A stretch of 64,000 nt of DNA from Levilactobacillus lanxiensis (GTDB taxonomy: Bacteria; Bacillota; Bacilli; Lactobacillales; Lactobacillaceae). Of the stretch, positions 1 through 9,070 are shown piece after piece; position 1 is the first letter of the stretch, and each line of letters begins with the position of its first letter. Location: positions 62,001 to 126,000 of the forward strand of contig NZ_BOLN01000002.1 in NCBI RefSeq assembly GCF_016861655.1, in the 5' to 3' direction. A program made the translations under genes and the position numbers. The notes under the pieces are model-generated. The model worked only from the letters and a program-made list of their open reading frames with translations. It was not told the origin of the DNA and searched no databases.

Positions 1-475
1 CGGAGTAATCCAGCTGTAAGAGCTGATTCTGTTGGAGTTGCGTGGCGAGGTTTTGCACGTTGCGCGCATCCATCCCGCTCATGGTCAGCTTCCCGGGGAG
101 AATCTTCTTTTCATCAAAGTAGCCGTTGGCCGGAATGTTTCGCCCGCCACGGACCGCCGTCTTGGCAGCGTCCTCTTCGGCTTCCTTGGGCTTCATGTGT
201 AGCATCTTTTCGATCTTAGGCGAGATGTCGAACGGGGCCTTCTTCTCGGTAAAATAATAGATGGTGTTCAGGTAGACAAAGTACAAGAGAATGATGGCTA
301 CCAGTAAGATCAGTAAGCCCCAGAATGGATGGCCGTTTTGCAGGTAACGAACCGCGATGTAGAACAGGTAGAGGTCACCCAACGCACCAATGATCACGTA
401 GATGCGGTTTTTAATTTTAGCGTTGACGTTGATGTAGCCTAAATAATGGTTGACCATATCAAGGAAACTAAGCAT
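1..475 (-). CDS. Membrane protein, DUF6681-like, 3' part outside the window
   Basis: The reading frame starts with ATG at 475, behind a GGAAGGGGG ribosome site, and runs off the window at base 1, leaving about 158 residues visible. Two hydrophobic segments (residues about 26-46 and 52-74) are followed by a charged cytoplasmic-looking tail rich in Lys and Glu. The start MLSFLDMVNHYLGY with tandem membrane helices resembles, from memory, a Lactobacillaceae-specific family (DUF6681); no function is known to me. It lies 20 bp downstream of a Ser/Thr-rich membrane protein on the same strand, so the two are probably co-transcribed. Confidence 0.6.
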   Translation of the reverse strand, partial: MLSFLDMVNHYLGYINVNAKIKNRIYVIIGALGDLYLFYIAVRYLQNGHPFWGLLILLVAIILLYFVYLNTIYYFTEKKAPFDISPKIEKMLHMKPKEAEEDAAKTAVRGGRNIPANGYFDEKKILPGKLTMSGMDARNVQNLATQLQQNQLLQLDYS

Positions 476-495
476 TATCGGTCCCCCTTCCTTCG

Positions 496-1017
496 TTATT
501 GATTTGTGCCGTCATTGGTTGTGCCAGTTGTCGTTTGGCCACCCGTGTCGGTATTGTCGGTCGTGTCATTTGCCGTATCGGCGTTGTCCGTTGAACTTTC
601 TTCCGTAGTCGCTGAAGAGCTAACGGCGCTCGATGAAGTCTTCTTCTTTTTAGAATTAGTCGTTCCAGTCGTCGTCTTGCCAGTAGTGTTCTCCGCGGTA
701 CTAGACTCGGTCGTAGAGGTCTTCTTGGCCGAGGAACTTTCCGTGTCCGTGGATGACTCGTCCTTCGATGAGGAATCACTGCTATCGGAACTGCTCTTAG
801 AAGAGTCAGAATCCTTCTTCTTACTGTCGTCGCTAGCCTTTTTCTTCGAATCACTCGACGACATATTGTTGACCAGTGATGAGCTGGTGTTTGACACCCG
901 CGTGGCGCCTTCGTTGGTCTTCGTCACCGTGTTCGTCACCACGTTAGTTGCCCCCAAGGCCAGAGCCATTGAGACAATTGCGAACGGCGTAATCAAGGGT
1001 GGTGTGCGATACCCCAT
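496..1017 (-). CDS. Ser/Thr-rich membrane-anchored protein, unknown function
   Basis: A 173-residue protein starting at ATG 1017 with an AAGGAGG site. Residues about 8-27 are one hydrophobic helix, with no clear signal-peptidase site. From about residue 45 the protein is low complexity: Ser, Thr, Asp and Lys runs with no folded domain I recognise. It is probably a membrane-tethered, disordered surface or wall-spanning protein. It precedes the DUF6681-like gene by 20 bp. The repetitive composition makes the opposite strand look open as well, but only this strand has a good ribosome site and a membrane segment. Confidence 0.65.
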   Translation of the reverse strand: MGYRTPPLITPFAIVSMALALGATNVVTNTVTKTNEGATRVSNTSSSLVNNMSSSDSKKKASDDSKKKDSDSSKSSSDSSDSSSKDESSTDTESSSAKKTSTTESSTAENTTGKTTTGTTNSKKKKTSSSAVSSSATTEESSTDNADTANDTTDNTDTGGQTTTGTTNDGTNQ

Positions 1018-1091
1018 GCGTCATTCCTCCTTCGTTTTGCCTAATTACGACTATTGTCGCATAGGAAACTCAAAAATCTTTCAAATTTATC

Positions 1092-1550
1092 TTAATTTTT
1101 CACTAAGTCTGCTTCCTGAACGCCGGCCGCCTTGCAGTCAGCGCAGAGGCCGTACAGTTCGAAGCTGTGCCCAGCAATTTCACAACCCGGTAATTGATCT
1201 GTGAAAAAGTCCATCGGGCACATCTGTAATTCAATCACCTTACCACAATTTTGACACACAAAATGATGATGGTGTTGGTGATGCAGGTCACACTGATACT
1301 TGACCCGCGCCCGTTCCTGTTCCGTGTTTTGCTCAACGATGCCAACCTCTTCAAATTCCTTGAGGTTACGGTAAACCGTGTTGTGGCTCATCCCCGGAAA
1401 CTCGGTCCGCATGTAAGCATCCACGGTCACCACGTCGGTGTAGTGGGCTTGGTTCGTCAGCAGAAACTCCAAGAGAGCATGCCGTTGCTTGGTCATCTTC
1501 AGTTTGTTCTTCTTTAAAATTGCGACGGCGGTGGTTAACGATTCTGCCAT
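1092..1550 (-). CDS. Fur-family metal-responsive repressor
   Basis: A 152-residue Fur-superfamily regulator (Fur/Zur/PerR). The N-terminal winged helix carries the family-type recognition segment SHNTVYRNL at about residue 60. The C-terminal half has a His-rich metal segment (HHQHHHHF) and two CxxC pairs (CQNC, CADC) that build the structural zinc site. An in-frame TTG nine bases upstream sits inside the AGGAGG ribosome site, so ATG 1550 is the better start. The gene is monocistronic. The co-sensed metal (Fe, Zn, Mn or peroxide) cannot be read from sequence alone. Confidence 0.88.
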   Translation of the reverse strand: MAESLTTAVAILKKNKLKMTKQRHALLEFLLTNQAHYTDVVTVDAYMRTEFPGMSHNTVYRNLKEFEEVGIVEQNTEQERARVKYQCDLHHQHHHHFVCQNCGKVIELQMCPMDFFTDQLPGCEIAGHSFELYGLCADCKAAGVQEADLVKN

Positions 1551-1624
1551 AGTGCCCAACCTCCTTCTTTCTCTGTCTTAACTGGTTCATAGGCCAGTGA
1601 AAATAAACGGGTATTGATGATGCT

Positions 1625-1816
1625 GGTCGTTCCCGGCGGCGGGCTCAACCTGCCCTGCTGTGGGGTCGCTTTCAGCCTGCGGGGCGGGCTTTCAGCTCGA
1701 CTTGAAACCTCGCTGAGGTTCGCGAGTTTCCAAGGTCGTCCCGTGGACTAGGCTGAGAAAGGACCTCAGCCAAGGCCACCGACACAGCTGGTCAGGTTGG
1801 CCCGCCTCTGGTCACT
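1625..1816 (-). repeat. SIR copy 1, subtype A
   Basis: On the minus strand it reads GTGACCAGAGGC, then GTGTCGGTGG, a GGCTGAGG/CCTCAGCC stem, two further hairpins and CCCCACAGC, closing with GCCGCCGGGAACG. Its right end faces the Fur gene start. Part of an outer arm (TGATTTTCACTAGCC) remains at about 1830. Confidence 0.85.
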
Positions 1817-1987
1817 GATAGGGTGCGGTGATTTTCACTAGCCGCTTAGCCCCACTACGAGGTTACCCATCGACCATTTCTATATTTCAATTTAATCTAA
1901 TTCATTCGCGATTGATTCACGAACTAAACAGGTTCACTTTAAACTCACCGGCCAACCAACCCACCGATAAGCCTAACACCCAATTCG

Positions 1988-2196
1988 GTTTAAACCAGTG
2001 TCAGCCGTGAGGGTGGGCAAAATGGACTCAGCCGTGGGATTTCTAACGCGGTTCGCGTTAGAAATGGCGACTTTGAAACTCGCCCTTTGAGGTTCAAAGC
2101 GAGCTTCGAGACCGCTCCTTGGCTCGGAGCGTCCTGCCCACAGCGTTCCGGTCAGTTTTTCTCGTCCGGTAAGGCGACCCCAACCTGTTTAAACCC
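1988..2196 (+). repeat. SIR copy 2, subtype B
   Basis: Bounded by GTTTAAACC-type ends in inverted orientation. It contains GCCGTGGGA, a TTTCTAACGCG hairpin, CTTTGAAAC/GGTTCAAAG, GAGACCGC/GGCTCGGAG and GCCCACAGCG. The right end faces the 3' end of the guanylate-kinase-like gene 37 bp away. It stands back to back with copy 1. Confidence 0.85.
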
Positions 2197-2232
2197 GAAT
2201 TCCCTGTTAGTTTATCATATTTACTGGGAAAC

Positions 2233-2808
2233 TCAACTATCAGCCGTCTCTCCCTGTCGCAACTGCGTCATCAATTCATCCAGCTTCACCTGGGTCTGTT
2301 CCCAGTCGTCGTTGTTTAGCTGAATCGCTTTGCCCCGCAGTGCCAGCGGCATGGTCAGGTCGCGACGATACTCTGGACTGGCTAAGCGCTGGGCCATCAT
2401 TTCTTCATCGTCGCCCCGTTTGCTCAGCCGATGGGCCAGCTTGGTAGACTCGCTAACCGTGAGGAAAATGATGACGGCCTGGTCGCCTAGCTCTTCGGCG
2501 TAGGTGATGGCGCCCTTGCTATCTAACACGATGGCGTCAAATGGTGCGCGTTCAAAGCCACGGGCCAAGCCCTCGCGTGAAGACCCATAGTGGTAGCCGG
2601 CGTACGTCACGGATTCCAGGTAATGATTCTTGGGGAAGCTGGCTTCCGTTTCAAAATAGTAATCGACGCCATCGACTTCACCCTGGCGCGGTGGCCGCGT
2701 CGTGTGGGTGATGACCTTGGTCACGGGATAGTGCGCCACCAGATAATCTTGGACCGTGGTCTTGCCGGTCCCCGTCGCGCCGGTGATCACCAAAACTTTA
2801 TTCGGCAT
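2233..2808 (-). CDS. Guanylate-kinase-like nucleotide kinase
   Basis: A 191-residue P-loop kinase of the guanylate kinase superfamily. The Walker A GATGTGKTT is at residues about 9-17. TTRPPRQGEVDGVDYYF around 37-53 is the GMP-binding region of the family. It lacks the extended family C-terminus, so it may be the second, divergent GMK-like protein common in lactobacilli rather than the essential Gmk. ATG 2808 has a GGAGG site inside the end of the upstream Nudix gene, an 11-bp overlap that implies translational coupling. Confidence 0.8.
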   Translation of the reverse strand: MPNKVLVITGATGTGKTTVQDYLVAHYPVTKVITHTTRPPRQGEVDGVDYYFETEASFPKNHYLESVTYAGYHYGSSREGLARGFERAPFDAIVLDSKGAITYAEELGDQAVIIFLTVSESTKLAHRLSKRGDDEEMMAQRLASPEYRRDLTMPLALRGKAIQLNNDDWEQTQVKLDELMTQLRQGETADS

Positions 2809-3220
2809 GCTGATCCTCCAAGTACGTATTGGCTTGGTCTAACAAGCCCTTTAAGTTGTCATAGCTCAGGCGTTCGCGGGCAATCTTGTAGTCGAACCAG
2901 CCGAACTCACTGATTTCTTCAACCTGCCGCTTAATCTCACTGTCGGCTGGCACCAGCGACGTGTACAGGACCACGTGCTTGTGATGGCCGTTCTTCATGT
3001 CGTAGTCCAAGTCGGCGTGAAACTCGGGATTGATGGCGACGACTAAACTAGTCTCTTCTTTAATTTCACGAACGGCCGTCTGGAGATCCGTTTCATCCCC
3101 CTCGACGTGGCCCTTGGGAAAACCCCAGAAGTGACTGGTGGCACTCTTTAACAGTAAATATTGGATTTGATTGTCGACGAGCCGGTAAACGACCGCGCCG
3201 CTAGCATTTTCGGTAATCAT
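2798..3220 (-). CDS. Nudix hydrolase (diadenosine-tetraphosphatase-like)
   Basis: A 140-residue Nudix protein. The Nudix box lies at about residues 38-60: G(x5)E(x7)REIKEET, which places the divalent metal for cleavage of nucleoside diphosphate derivatives. GFPKGHVE just before it, and the N-terminal GAVVYR, are typical of bis(5'-nucleosyl)-tetraphosphatases. It is the first gene of a two-gene unit with the guanylate-kinase-like gene, consistent with nucleotide housekeeping. The substrate is inferred only from family resemblance. Confidence 0.82.
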   Translation of the reverse strand: MITENASGAVVYRLVDNQIQYLLLKSATSHFWGFPKGHVEGDETDLQTAVREIKEETSLVVAINPEFHADLDYDMKNGHHKHVVLYTSLVPADSEIKRQVEEISEFGWFDYKIARERLSYDNLKGLLDQANTYLEDQHAE

Positions 3221-3648
3221 GTTGCATTGCCCCCTCGAATTAAATAAACTCCTTCTATTTTAAATCGAAACCACTCAGAATGGGTAAAATAAACCCGACT
3301 TTCTCAAAAGCAACCGCTTACTCTCATTGACTTTTAATTTAATACCACGGTACACTATCCAAGACATCATCGCGACTACCAGCCTCAGCCTCCCAAATTA
3401 ATCACAAAAAAGGCTGAAACTGCGCGCGACAATGTGTATCATCATTATATAAGGAAAGTTTTGGTTTAGGTGGTTTCCGCTAGTTGGGCTAAATGACATT
3501 AGCTTTTGATGAATCAGCTAGCAGACAATCACATGACTCACTGCACCCGCGCAATCTTGCTGACGCCGCATTCACAACAGTCTAATTGTCCAACCAGTCT
3601 GCCAGTTGCATTGGCCAGGCAGCTCGGACGGTTTAGCTTTACCGCCAA
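3221..3648. other. Intergenic region with candidate promoter
   Basis: No gene was found here. TTGACT near 3329 followed about 17 bp later by TACACT is a candidate promoter toward the permease, giving a leader of about 500 nt. The segment 3461-3474 (TTGGTTTAGGTGGT) is the inverted complement of 3840-3853, bracketing SIR copy 3. Confidence 0.4.
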
Positions 3649-3837
3649 CGTCAGCCGTGAGGTCAGAGAAAATGGGCTCAGCCGTGGGAGTTACCTTAAC
3701 GGGTTCCCCGTTTAGGTAACTGCTATCTTTGAGACGTGGACTTCGGCTCAAAGTAAGGCTGAAGACCGCCTCTCAGGCTTCGGCCGTGCGCCCACAGCGT
3801 CCCGGCCCATTTTCTCTGACCGGTAAGGCGAGTCAGA
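3649..3837 (+). repeat. SIR copy 3, subtype B
   Basis: Arms GTCAGCC...GAGAAAATGGGC and GCCCATTTTCTC...AGTCAG. The core contains a GTTACCTTAACGGG hairpin, CTTTGAGAC/GGCTCAAAG and GAAGACCGC...AGGCTTC. The right end faces the permease start, so the element probably lies in its 5' leader. Confidence 0.85.
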
Positions 3838-3882
3838 AGACCACCTAAACCAAACAGTTTCAACGACATAAGGAGGCTTTTT

Positions 3883-5277
3883 ATGGGACTTGCGCGAATA
3901 TTTCGTCGCGAACGCTTAGATAATTACTTAAAGAGTGACCAACACTTTGCCAAAACAATGACGGCAAAGGATCTGATGTCACTCGGCATTGGGGCGGTGA
4001 TTGGGACCGGGATCTTCATTCTCCCCGGCACCATCGCCGCACAGTACAGTGGACCTGGCATCGTTTTATCCTTTCTGATTGCCGCCATCGTCTGTTCCAC
4101 GGCCGCCATGTGCTACGCCGAATTTGCTTCCGTCTTGCCGGTTGCCGGGTCCGCCTATTCTTACGGCAACCTGGTCTTCGGCGAAATCATCGGCTGGATT
4201 CTGGGCTGGGCTTTGATTTTGGAATACGTCCTGGCCGTGGCCGCCGTGGCCAACGCCTTTGGGGCCTATTTCAAATCCTTCTTGGCCGGCTTCGGGCTCA
4301 ACTTGCCCAACGCCATCAGTGGCCCCTACAATCCGGCCGGGGGCACGTACGGCAACCTGATTGCCATCCTGGTGGTCTTCTTCATCAGCTGGCTGTTAAA
4401 TCGGGGGATGCGCGAGTCCATGCGGATCAACAACACGATTGTCATCGTGAAAATTGCCATCATTATTTTATTTGTGGTCGTCGGTGTCTTTTACGTGAAG
4501 CCTAGCAACTGGCAACCGTTCGCACCATTCGGCTCCAAAGGGATCCTGCGGGGGGCCTCGACCGTGTTCTTTGCCTACCTGGGCTTTGACGTGGTTTCCG
4601 CCTCGGCTGCGGAAGTGAAGAACCCCAAGAAGAACATGCCCATTGGGATTATCGGCACGCTCATCGTGGCCACCGTGCTCTACATGTTGGTCGCCATCGT
4701 GCTGACCGGGATGGTCCACTACACCAAGCTAAACGTTGCGGACCCCGTAGCCTTTGCGCTCACGTTGGTCCACCAAAACTGGACGTCCGGTATCATTTCA
4801 CTGGGTGCGCTGGCGGGGATGTTTACCATGATGGTCACTATGATCTACAGTTCCTCGCGGCTGATCTACTCGGTCGGACGCGACGGCCTGTTGCCAAAAT
4901 TCTTAGGCAAAATCGACGACAAGACGGGCACGCCCAAACACAGTCTGGCCGTGATTACCGTCGTGATTGCGTTGTTAGGTGGCTTCGTGCCCCTGGCGCA
5001 GCTGACCAACCTGGTTAACATCGGGACTCTGGTCGCCTTCCTGTTTGTCTCGTTTGGGATTCTCCGGCTGCGTCATTTGCCAGAAATGCCCCACAACACG
5101 GGCTTCAAGGTGCCCTTCTACCCGGTACTGCCCATCATCTCGGGCCTGCTGTGCTTCTACATGATGCTCCAACTCCCCGCAGAAACCTGGATTGCTTCAT
5201 CGATCTGGTTCGCACTGGGCCTGATTATCTACTTCAGCTACGGCATCCGTCACAGTCGATTGAACGAAGAGGAGTAA
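3883..5277 (+). CDS. APC-superfamily amino acid permease
   Basis: A 464-residue integral membrane protein with about 12 predicted helices. The family signature region GIGAVIGTGIFILPG is at about residues 34-49 (helix 1, the unwound substrate site of APC transporters). The layout resembles the cationic amino acid transporter/YfnA branch, secondary carriers driven by ion gradients; the exact substrate is unknown. ATG 3883 follows AAGGAGG. Transcription probably starts near 3360, before the SIR element. The next gene downstream is PepX, so uptake and peptide breakdown sit side by side. Confidence 0.88.
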   Translation: MGLARIFRRERLDNYLKSDQHFAKTMTAKDLMSLGIGAVIGTGIFILPGTIAAQYSGPGIVLSFLIAAIVCSTAAMCYAEFASVLPVAGSAYSYGNLVFGEIIGWILGWALILEYVLAVAAVANAFGAYFKSFLAGFGLNLPNAISGPYNPAGGTYGNLIAILVVFFISWLLNRGMRESMRINNTIVIVKIAIIILFVVVGVFYVKPSNWQPFAPFGSKGILRGASTVFFAYLGFDVVSASAAEVKNPKKNMPIGIIGTLIVATVLYMLVAIVLTGMVHYTKLNVADPVAFALTLVHQNWTSGIISLGALAGMFTMMVTMIYSSSRLIYSVGRDGLLPKFLGKIDDKTGTPKHSLAVITVVIALLGGFVPLAQLTNLVNIGTLVAFLFVSFGILRLRHLPEMPHNTGFKVPFYPVLPIISGLLCFYMMLQLPAETWIASSIWFALGLIIYFSYGIRHSRLNEEE

Positions 5278-5278
5278 C

Positions 5279-5399
5279 TCGCCTCCAGGATGCTGAAAAC
5301 AGGCCGGTTTGGCGATGGGCGGACGCCCCGAGCCAAAGAACGGTCTCGGGACTGGTAGGCCAGTTTTCAACATCCTTGCGGCTTATACCTGTTTAACCC
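5279..5399 (-). repeat. SIR copy 4, deleted form (D)
   Basis: Starts 2 bp after the permease stop. Outer arms GATGCTGAAAAC and GTTTTCAACATC remain, but only one inner hairpin (GAGACCGTTC/GGCTCGGGG on the minus strand) is left; the first two inner stems are missing. The right end faces the permease. Confidence 0.75.
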
Positions 5400-5596
5400 A
5401 CTGATTGGTTTCTTCAATTATTTATTGTTCCAACAATTAATCTTTGCGTTACACTTACCACAAGACAACTGTTTCATCTCAACTTCTAGTTGCACGCATC
5501 CTATAAATCATGTGCCAGCCAAGAAGTCAGGACAGCTAAACCAATGTAACCCTTGAGCACCAACATTAACCATTTTATCCATCACTCGTTGGCACT

Positions 5597-5872
5597 TAAA
5601 ACCAGTGTGAGCCGCAGGGCTGGTGAAAATGGGCCAGTCGTGGCAGTGACCAGAGGCGAGCCAAGGTGCCCGGCTGTGTCGATGGCCTTGGCTGGGGTAT
5701 TTTCCCAGCCTAGCCCATGGGACAACCTTTGAGACCGCACTTCGGCTCAAAGTTGAGGTGGAAGCCCGCTTCACAGGCTGTAACCGGCCCCACAGCAGGG
5801 CACCTTGAGCTCGCCGCCGGGAACGAACGCGACGCGGCCCATTTTCACCAGCCCGGAGGCGCTGACAACACA
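5597..5872 (+). repeat. SIR copy 5, subtype A, complete
   Basis: One of the fullest copies. Outer arm GCAGGGCTGGTGAAAATGGG pairs with its complement near 5836-5857. Inner arms are GCGAGCC-AAGGTGCCC and GGGCACCTT-GAGCTCGC. The core has GTGTCGATGG, a GGCTGGGG/CCCAGCC stem, CTTTGAGACCGC/GGCTCAAAG and GGAAGCCCGC/GGCTGTAACC. The right end faces PepX. Confidence 0.9.
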
Positions 5873-5930
5873 CCGTTGTAAGTACCAACGCAAGCGTTGA
5901 TTTTTAAAATTGATAAGGTAGGCGATATTT

Positions 5931-8375
5931 ATGCGTAACCAACAATTTGCCATTCGGCCCACAGCACCCGCTCAGGCCCTAGACGAACTTCAACGAATTC
6001 ATTTCTTAGACGAACACACGGAAAAACTCACCACCCCGAGCCAACTGCTCTGCAACTTCTATGACCGGAGCTGGCCCGAATTTACCACGCCTGATACGGT
6101 TTCCCAACAGCTCAGTAACCTGATGGCGACGCCCGACACCGATGGCTTGGACTTTCTCAGTAACCACGACAACGTCCCCGTCACGGTCTTCTACAACCTG
6201 GCCCTACAACGGCTGGAATTTGCCGTCGACCTCGACTTTAAGCTGAGCGACCCCTTAGCTGCCATGGCCAAGATGCAACTGCCCGTGGCCGACCACGCCG
6301 GTGCGGACTTCACCTTGGATGAGCTCAAGCAGGCCTGGTACCTGCTCCTAACGACGCACACCAAGAACGGGCAGAGCTTCCTGGATCACCTGACCACGAA
6401 GGGCTACTTTGACCCCTTCGTTCACGATGCCCACGTCGACAAGCCCCTGATTTTTAACGGGAAGTCCCAAGCCGTCTTTGATACGACCAAACTGATTCGC
6501 GAAGTCGTTTACGTGGAAAGTCCCCAGGACACCGACCACGACGGCAAGCGCGACCTGTTAAAGGCTGAGGTCATTCGCCCAGCCGAAACGGAAGCCGGCC
6601 TCAAGGTTCCCGTGCTCTACACCGCCAGTCCTTACAACCAAGGTACCAACGACGAAGCCGGTGACCAAATGATGCACAACGTGAACGTCCCGCTGCAACC
6701 GAAGCAGCCCAACGACTTCACGCTGGCTGACGTGACCGCCCAACCGGACGACACGCCACTGCCCGCCCCCCGCGCCGTAACCGCTACGACCAAGGAAGCC
6801 GCGCAGACCTTTGCACGGGAACAATCCTACACATTAAACGACTACTTCCTGGCCCGCGGGTTCGCCGTGGTCTACGCCGCTGGTATCGGGACACTGGATT
6901 CCGATGGCGTCCGCACGACCGGTGACCCCGAGGAAACGACCTCGACCATTGCCATCATCGAGTGGTTGGCCGGTAACCGGACGGCCTTTACCAGCCGCAC
7001 TGCTACGCAGGCCATTCCCGCTTGGTGGAGCAATCACGCCGTTGCCATGACCGGCCGTTCTTACTTGGGGACGCTGGCCACGGCCGCCGCGACCACTGGT
7101 GTTGAAGGCCTCAAGACGGTCATTTCCGAAGCCGCCATTTCCAACTGGTACGACTACTACCGTGATGGCGGGCTGGTCATCGCGCCCGGTGGCTTCCCAG
7201 GTGAGGACGCCGACGTGCTGGCCGAGGAAACGTTTAGCCGTCAGCTTCAGGCCGGGGACTATCACCGGATTCAGGCCAAATGGCAAGCCGACCTGGCCGC
7301 CATTACCCACGGCCAAGACCGGTCGACCGGGAACTACAATTCTTTCTGGGACGCGCGGAACTACCTGAAGAACGCCAAGAATATCAAGGCGGACCTCCTG
7401 TTGGTCCACGGTCTGAATGACTGGAACGTTAAGCCACGGAACGTCAACAATTTGTGGAACGCCGTGCGCGACCTGCCCGTCACCAAGAAGTTGATCCTGC
7501 ACCAAGGCCAACACATTTACATCAATGCCTTTCGTTCCATCGACTACACGGACATCGTCAATCTTTGGCTGACCCATGAGCTCCTGGGCGTCGACAACCA
7601 AGCGGAAACGCTGTTGCCAAACGTCATCATTCAGGACAACGTTCAGCCGGAAACGTGGCACGCCTACGAGGACTGGGATGCGCCAACCAACCCGACCCGC
7701 AGCTTTAACCTGCAGGCCGATGAGTTGGTCGATCAAAGTACCCACGAGCCTCTGGCCTACGCCACGAGTTTCAACGACCAATTACCCGTTGAACAATTTA
7801 ACAAATACACCCACCATATCGATCAGTGGCAAACTGATTTGCTGGGTGACAAGCACAACGACATGTTCAATCACCGGTTAATCTTTAAATCAGCTGTCTT
7901 GACGGACGACCTCCTGTTAGATGGGAAGCCCACCGTCGACCTGCGCGTGGCCGTGAACCAGCCGGTCGGGATGCTGAGCTTCCAGCTGGTCGACTACGGG
8001 GATGCCAAACGCCTCGGTGTCTCACCAACTATCCTGGCGCGCAAGGCCCTGGACGAAGGTTACCGTTGGCGTGAAGACGACCTGCGTGAGTTCAAACCGG
8101 CCGCAACCACGCCGTTTAAGATGATCACCAAGGGCCACCGTAACCTGCAAAATCGGACCAACGCCTACCACGTCGACGAACTGAAGGCCAACGAGTTCTA
8201 CGACCTCAGCGTGACGCTGCAACCAACGCACTACCGGCTGCTGGCGGGCCACCAACTGGGCCTGGTCATCTACGCGACTGACTTCGGCATGACCGTGCGC
8301 GGGAATCAGGACTTGCAGTACTCCATCCAGCTCGGCAATTCCGCCCTGCACCTCCCGTTCTTACCAGAAAACTAG
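5931..8375 (+). CDS. pepX: Xaa-Pro dipeptidyl-peptidase
   Basis: An 814-residue cytoplasmic serine peptidase (S15) that removes X-Pro dipeptides from the N-terminus of peptides, central to casein-type peptide use in lactic acid bacteria. The nucleophile motif GRSYLGT puts the catalytic Ser at about residue 377. The Asp lies in the HGLNDWN segment and the His in HQGQHIYIN. Length and the N-terminal helical domain match the family (about 760-815 aa). The start is ATG 5931 behind AAGGTAGG. It stands alone between two SIR elements that face inward. Confidence 0.97.
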   Translation: MRNQQFAIRPTAPAQALDELQRIHFLDEHTEKLTTPSQLLCNFYDRSWPEFTTPDTVSQQLSNLMATPDTDGLDFLSNHDNVPVTVFYNLALQRLEFAVDLDFKLSDPLAAMAKMQLPVADHAGADFTLDELKQAWYLLLTTHTKNGQSFLDHLTTKGYFDPFVHDAHVDKPLIFNGKSQAVFDTTKLIREVVYVESPQDTDHDGKRDLLKAEVIRPAETEAGLKVPVLYTASPYNQGTNDEAGDQMMHNVNVPLQPKQPNDFTLADVTAQPDDTPLPAPRAVTATTKEAAQTFAREQSYTLNDYFLARGFAVVYAAGIGTLDSDGVRTTGDPEETTSTIAIIEWLAGNRTAFTSRTATQAIPAWWSNHAVAMTGRSYLGTLATAAATTGVEGLKTVISEAAISNWYDYYRDGGLVIAPGGFPGEDADVLAEETFSRQLQAGDYHRIQAKWQADLAAITHGQDRSTGNYNSFWDARNYLKNAKNIKADLLLVHGLNDWNVKPRNVNNLWNAVRDLPVTKKLILHQGQHIYINAFRSIDYTDIVNLWLTHELLGVDNQAETLLPNVIIQDNVQPETWHAYEDWDAPTNPTRSFNLQADELVDQSTHEPLAYATSFNDQLPVEQFNKYTHHIDQWQTDLLGDKHNDMFNHRLIFKSAVLTDDLLLDGKPTVDLRVAVNQPVGMLSFQLVDYGDAKRLGVSPTILARKALDEGYRWREDDLREFKPAATTPFKMITKGHRNLQNRTNAYHVDELKANEFYDLSVTLQPTHYRLLAGHQLGLVIYATDFGMTVRGNQDLQYSIQLGNSALHLPFLPEN

Positions 8376-8390
8376 GTTAGTGTGTAACGC

Positions 8391-8584
8391 GCGTTCCCGA
8401 CGGTGGGTTCAACCTGCCCTGCTGTGAGGCCGGTTCCAGCCTGAGGAACGGGCTTCCAGCTCGACTTGAAACCTCGCTAAGGTTCGCGAGTTTCCAAGCT
8501 CGCCCCGTGGGCTAGGCTGAATGAGAAACTTCAGCCAAGACCACCGACACAGCTGGGCAAGTTGCCCCACCTCTGGTCACTCAC
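8391..8584 (-). repeat. SIR copy 6, subtype A
   Basis: Begins 15 bp after the pepX stop. The minus strand reads GTGACCAGAGG, GTGTCGGTGG, the stem pair, hairpins with GGAAACTCGC and GGAAGCCCG, CTCACAGCAGG and CCGTCGGGAACGC. The right end faces pepX. Confidence 0.85.
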
Positions 8585-8671
8585 ACTGGCCGTTGGTGCT
8601 GGTATGGATGGGATGTTGGATGTGGTTGCTCATGTTCACATTAACTTATCCATCAAATTATCTATAATGCT

Positions 8672-8705
8672 AAAGAGCTAACGCCAATGACGTTAGCTCT
8701 TTTTA
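8672..8705. terminator. Intrinsic terminator between pepX and pepI
   Basis: AGAGCTAACG...CGTTAGCTCT stem followed by TTTTT on the + strand and preceded by an A-poor flank. It probably ends transcription reading through SIR copy 6 from pepX. Confidence 0.7.
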
Positions 8706-8771
8706 GGTCACCTGGAGATATATGGGAAGCATCACCAAAATACATCCCCCGCCGGCAGTACCAGCAGAATA

Positions 8772-8992
8772 CTGGTTAAACTCGTGTCAGCCGCAGGGCT
8801 GGTGAAAATGGGCTCAGCCGTGGGAGTTGCCTTAGCGGGTCCCCCGCTTAGGCAACTGCTATCTTTGAGACTCGCTTCTCAGAGGCTCAAAGTAAGTCTG
8901 GAGACCGCCTTTCGGCTCCAGACGCGCGCCCACAGCGCCACGGCCCAGTTTTCACCAGCCCGGAGGCGTAATCAACACCCAAGTTTAACCAG
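8772..8992 (+). repeat. SIR copy 7, subtype B, complete
   Basis: Ends GGTTAAACTCGTG and CAAGTTTAACC are inverted. Arms GCAGGGCTGGTGAAAATGGG and its complement. The core has a GTTGCCTTAGCGGG hairpin, CTATCTTTGAGAC/GGCTCAAAGTA, TCTGGAGACCGCC/GGCTCCAGA and GCCCACAGCG. The right end faces pepI. Confidence 0.9.
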
Positions 8993-9070
8993 CAAAGAAG
9001 GTTGGGTGTTTAGAAATGACACCGTTAGTGATAAACTATTAATAACTCATTAGAAACGGGGGAATCTCTC

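Noticed and set aside
506-1204. Long plus-strand ORF opposite the Ser/Thr-rich protein
   Set aside because: It mirrors the low-complexity minus-strand gene and overlaps the Fur gene; it has no ribosome site or plausible domain.
6834-7781. 315-codon minus-strand ORF inside pepX
   Set aside because: A shadow of the GC-rich pepX frame; the product has no recognisable domain and the pepX frame is unambiguous.
8784-9053. ORF across SIR copy 7
   Set aside because: It reads through the structured repeat, and its sequence recurs in other SIR copies in shifted frames. I see no coding signal.
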